From positions 1 through 64,000 of the forward strand of contig LFSB01000045.1 in assembly GCA_001513045.1 (NCBI GenBank): a stretch of 64,000 nucleotides of DNA, written 5' to 3'. A model generated the notes under the pieces. It saw only the letters and a program-made list of their open reading frames with translations, was not told the DNA's origin and made no database searches. Every line of letters begins with the position of its first letter. Within the stretch, counting starts at the first letter, position 1. This DNA comes from Clostridiales bacterium DTU089. GTDB taxonomy: Bacteria > Bacillota > Clostridia > Oscillospirales > Acutalibacteraceae. The translations under genes were made by a program, and so were the position numbers. Below are positions 61,671 to 64,000 of this stretch, one piece after another.

Positions 61671-64000
61671 GTGGCACAAAAGGAACTGATAATCAAAGGT
61701 GCAAAGGAGCACAACCTGAAAAATATAGATATAACCATACCGAGGGATAAGCTGGTCGTTCTGACGGGCTTGTCCGGCTCCGGCAAATCCTCTCTCGCTT
61801 TTGACACAATATACGCAGAGGGGCAGCGCCGCTATGTGGAGTCGCTTTCCTCGTACGCGAGGCAGTTTCTCGGTCAGATGGAGAAGCCGAATGTTGACAG
61901 CATAGAGGGGCTTTCTCCGGCAATATCCATAGACCAGAAAACCACCTCGAAAAATCCGCGCTCCACGGTGGGCACGGTTACCGAGATATATGATTATCTG
62001 CGTCTGCTTTACGCCCGCATAGGTGTTCCCCATTGCCCGGTGTGCGGCAGGGAGATATCCAGGCAGACCGTTGACCAGATAGTTGACAGAGTTCTTGAGA
62101 TGCCGCAGGGGACGAAAATTCAGGTTATGGCACCTGTTATACGCGGAAGAAAGGGCGAACATGTCAAGGAGCTTGATTCGGCAAGAAAGAGCGGCTTTGT
62201 CCGCGCAAGGATAGACGGCAGCATCTATGATTTGTCGGAGGAAATAACGCTCGATAAGAACAAAAAGCATAACATAGAGATAATTGTGGACAGGCTTGTT
62301 ATAAAGCCGGATATACGTTCGCGTCTTTCGGATTCGGTTGAGACTGCGTCCGCACTCTCATCGGGTACGGTCATAGTGTCTGTTCCGGACGGAGACGAGC
62401 AGCTTTTTTCACAGAATTACGCCTGTCCAGAGCATAATGTGGCAATAGACGAGCTTACCCCGCGTATGTTTTCCTTCAACAATCCCTTCGGAGCATGCCC
62501 TACCTGCACCGGTCTGAGCATGTTTATGAAAATAGACCCGGAGCTAATAATTCCGGACAAAAGCCTCTCTATAAAAGGAGGGGCTATACGCGCAAACGGC
62601 TGGACAAACGCAGACGGCGGCACGATAGCGCAGATGTATTTTGAAGGACTCGCAAAGGCGTATAATTTTTCGCTTTCAACGCCCGTATGCGACCTTCCGG
62701 ACGGGGCAGTTGACGTCCTGCTTTACGGCACTAAGGGTAAGAAAATCAAAATGGAGCGCGTGAATGATTACGGCAGCGGAACATATTACACCGATTTTGA
62801 GGGTATAGCAAACAACCTTGACCGCAGACATCGCGAAACCTCAAGCGAATTTTCACGTGCCGAAATAGAGAGCTTTATGAGCGCGGTTCCGTGTCCGGAT
62901 TGTGCGGGCGCGAGGCTCAGACCCGAATCGCTTGCGGTGACGGTCGGGGGCATAAATATTGACGAGTTTTCTCACAAGTCCGTAAATGAGGAAATTGATT
63001 TTATAGACGCTTTGAAGCTCGGCGACAGAGATAATATGATAGCCGAAGGCATACTCAAGGAGATACGCTCGCGTCTTGCGTTTTTAAGCAGCGTGGGGCT
63101 TGAATATCTTTCGCTTTCGCGTTCCTCCGGTACTCTTTCCGGAGGAGAAAGCCAGCGCATACGCCTTGCAACGCAGATAGGCTCGGCGCTTATGGGAGTT
63201 ATGTATATACTCGATGAGCCGAGCATAGGTCTTCACCAGCGCGACAATGCAAAGCTTATAGCAACGCTGCGTGAATTGCGGGATTTGGGCAACACCCTTA
63301 TAGTTGTCGAGCACGATGAGGAAACCATGCGCTCAGCCGATTATATAGTCGATATAGGTCCGGGCGCCGGCATACACGGCGGAGAGGTTATCTGTGCGGG
63401 AACAGCCGAGGATATCATGGCGTGCGAGCGTTCGATTACCGGACAGTATATGAGCGGCAAAAAATTTGTTCCCGTGCCTGAAAAACGCCGCAAGGGCAAC
63501 GGAAAGTATCTTGAAATAACCGGCGCGAGCGAAAACAACCTGAAGAATCTGGATGTGAAAATCCCTCTCGGCAAGTTCGTGTGTGTCACGGGCGTGTCAG
63601 GTTCGGGCAAGTCCTCGCTTATAAACGAGGTGCTTTATAAAACTCTTGCAAACGAGCTGAACGGCGCGAAAAAAACGCCGGGAAAATACACTGAAATATA
63701 CGGCACCGAATATCTTGATAAGGTCATAAATATCGACCAGTCACCCATCGGAAGAACTCCGCGTTCAAACCCAGCGACCTATACGGGTGTGTTCAACGAC
63801 ATACGCGAGATGTTTGCGGCAACCTCGGACGCGAAGCTGCGCGGCTATACCTCAAGCCGTTTTTCGTTTAACGTCAGGGGCGGGCGCTGTGAGGCATGTC
63901 AGGGCGACGGTATAGTGAAAATCGAGATGCATTTTCTTGCGGATATATATGTTCCGTGTGAGGTGTGCAAGGGCGCGCGCTATAACCGCGAAACACTTGA
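61671..64000 (+). CDS. uvrA: Excinuclease ABC subunit A, 3' end outside the window
   Basis: The first ~776 codons of UvrA; the frame runs off the window end. GTG 61671 follows GAAAGGAAA and lies 1 bp after the uvrB stop. Visible are Walker A '[22 protein letters not shown]', zinc-binding Cys in 'CPVCGREIS', '[13 protein letters not shown]', signature '[12 protein letters not shown]', '[13 protein letters not shown]', the second Walker A '[14 protein letters not shown]' and the second zinc module 'CEACQGDG'...'CEVCKG'. It recognises DNA damage with UvrB. Confidence 0.96.
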   Translation, partial: MAQKELIIKGAKEHNLKNIDITIPRDKLVVLTGLSGSGKSSLAFDTIYAEGQRRYVESLSSYARQFLGQMEKPNVDSIEGLSPAISIDQKTTSKNPRSTVGTVTEIYDYLRLLYARIGVPHCPVCGREISRQTVDQIVDRVLEMPQGTKIQVMAPVIRGRKGEHVKELDSARKSGFVRARIDGSIYDLSEEITLDKNKKHNIEIIVDRLVIKPDIRSRLSDSVETASALSSGTVIVSVPDGDEQLFSQNYACPEHNVAIDELTPRMFSFNNPFGACPTCTGLSMFMKIDPELIIPDKSLSIKGGAIRANGWTNADGGTIAQMYFEGLAKAYNFSLSTPVCDLPDGAVDVLLYGTKGKKIKMERVNDYGSGTYYTDFEGIANNLDRRHRETSSEFSRAEIESFMSAVPCPDCAGARLRPESLAVTVGGINIDEFSHKSVNEEIDFIDALKLGDRDNMIAEGILKEIRSRLAFLSSVGLEYLSLSRSSGTLSGGESQRIRLATQIGSALMGVMYILDEPSIGLHQRDNAKLIATLRELRDLGNTLIVVEHDEETMRSADYIVDIGPGAGIHGGEVICAGTAEDIMACERSITGQYMSGKKFVPVPEKRRKGNGKYLEITGASENNLKNLDVKIPLGKFVCVTGVSGSGKSSLINEVLYKTLANELNGAKKTPGKYTEIYGTEYLDKVINIDQSPIGRTPRSNPATYTGVFNDIREMFAATSDAKLRGYTSSRFSFNVRGGRCEACQGDGIVKIEMHFLADIYVPCEVCKGARYNRETL

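Noticed and set aside
1..64000. CRISPR array, tRNA genes, insertion sequence or prophage
   Set aside because: No regular spaced repeats, cloverleaf-like sequence, transposase, integrase or phage gene was seen on either strand.

Overview
The window looks like chromosome from a spore-forming, low-to-moderate GC member of the Clostridia, perhaps an Oscillospirales-type gut anaerobe; the exact lineage is inference. The signs are strong AGGAGG-type ribosome sites, TTGACA/TATAAT promoters, a SpoIVFA/SpoIVFB-like pair, a PdaA-like spore-cortex deacetylase, a radical SAM (TIGR03960-like) gene followed by its DUF2344-like partner, and an intracellular GH95 fucosidase. No tRNA, rRNA, insertion sequence, prophage or CRISPR array was seen. 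RNase P RNA (rnpB) is present.

1-14.4 kb: a TetR-regulated MMPL exporter (cut by the window start) lies back to back with a nine-gene operon of about 12 kb. This operon encodes a DeoR regulator, a zinc-type dehydrogenase resembling L-sorbose-1-phosphate reductase, a class II aldolase fused to a sorbitol-6-phosphate-dehydrogenase-like SDR, a complete lipoate-dependent 2-oxoacid/acetoin-type dehydrogenase complex (E2, E3 and an E1 alpha-beta fusion), a lipoate-protein ligase, a PHP-domain protein and a small membrane protein. A clear terminator ends it. It reads as a self-contained route from a sugar or polyol phosphate to an acyl-CoA and is the most interesting system in the window.

14.4-25 kb: an unknown polytopic membrane protein with a GNAT enzyme; a DHDPS/NAL-family lyase convergent with GH95; then an M28 peptidase, a DnaQ-like exonuclease, manA and an ABC-F ATPase.

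25-37 kb: SpoIVFA/B-like pair, TIGR03960-like/DUF2344-like pair, GNAT, HelD, glf-rimM-trmD with overlapping ends, HPr, uvrC. A repeated promoter/leader module appears before the GNAT gene (29.3 kb), in diverged form before glf (32.2 kb), and again before glnS (45.7 kb).

37-50 kb: a 1,020-residue wall-associated lipase with RTX-like and Big2-like regions, a DUF5058-type membrane pair, a phosphodiesterase, three small overlapping genes of unknown role, glnS, gltX, rnpB and several small conserved genes.

50-64 kb: mostly cell envelope and DNA repair: an LCP-family ligase, a LuxR-type regulator, a class B PBP, trmL, a pyridoxamine kinase, PdaA-like and VanY-like enzymes, pyrE, radC, uvrB and uvrA (cut by the window end). 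Starts were chosen by ribosome-binding-site position, so many are internal to the longest open frame.
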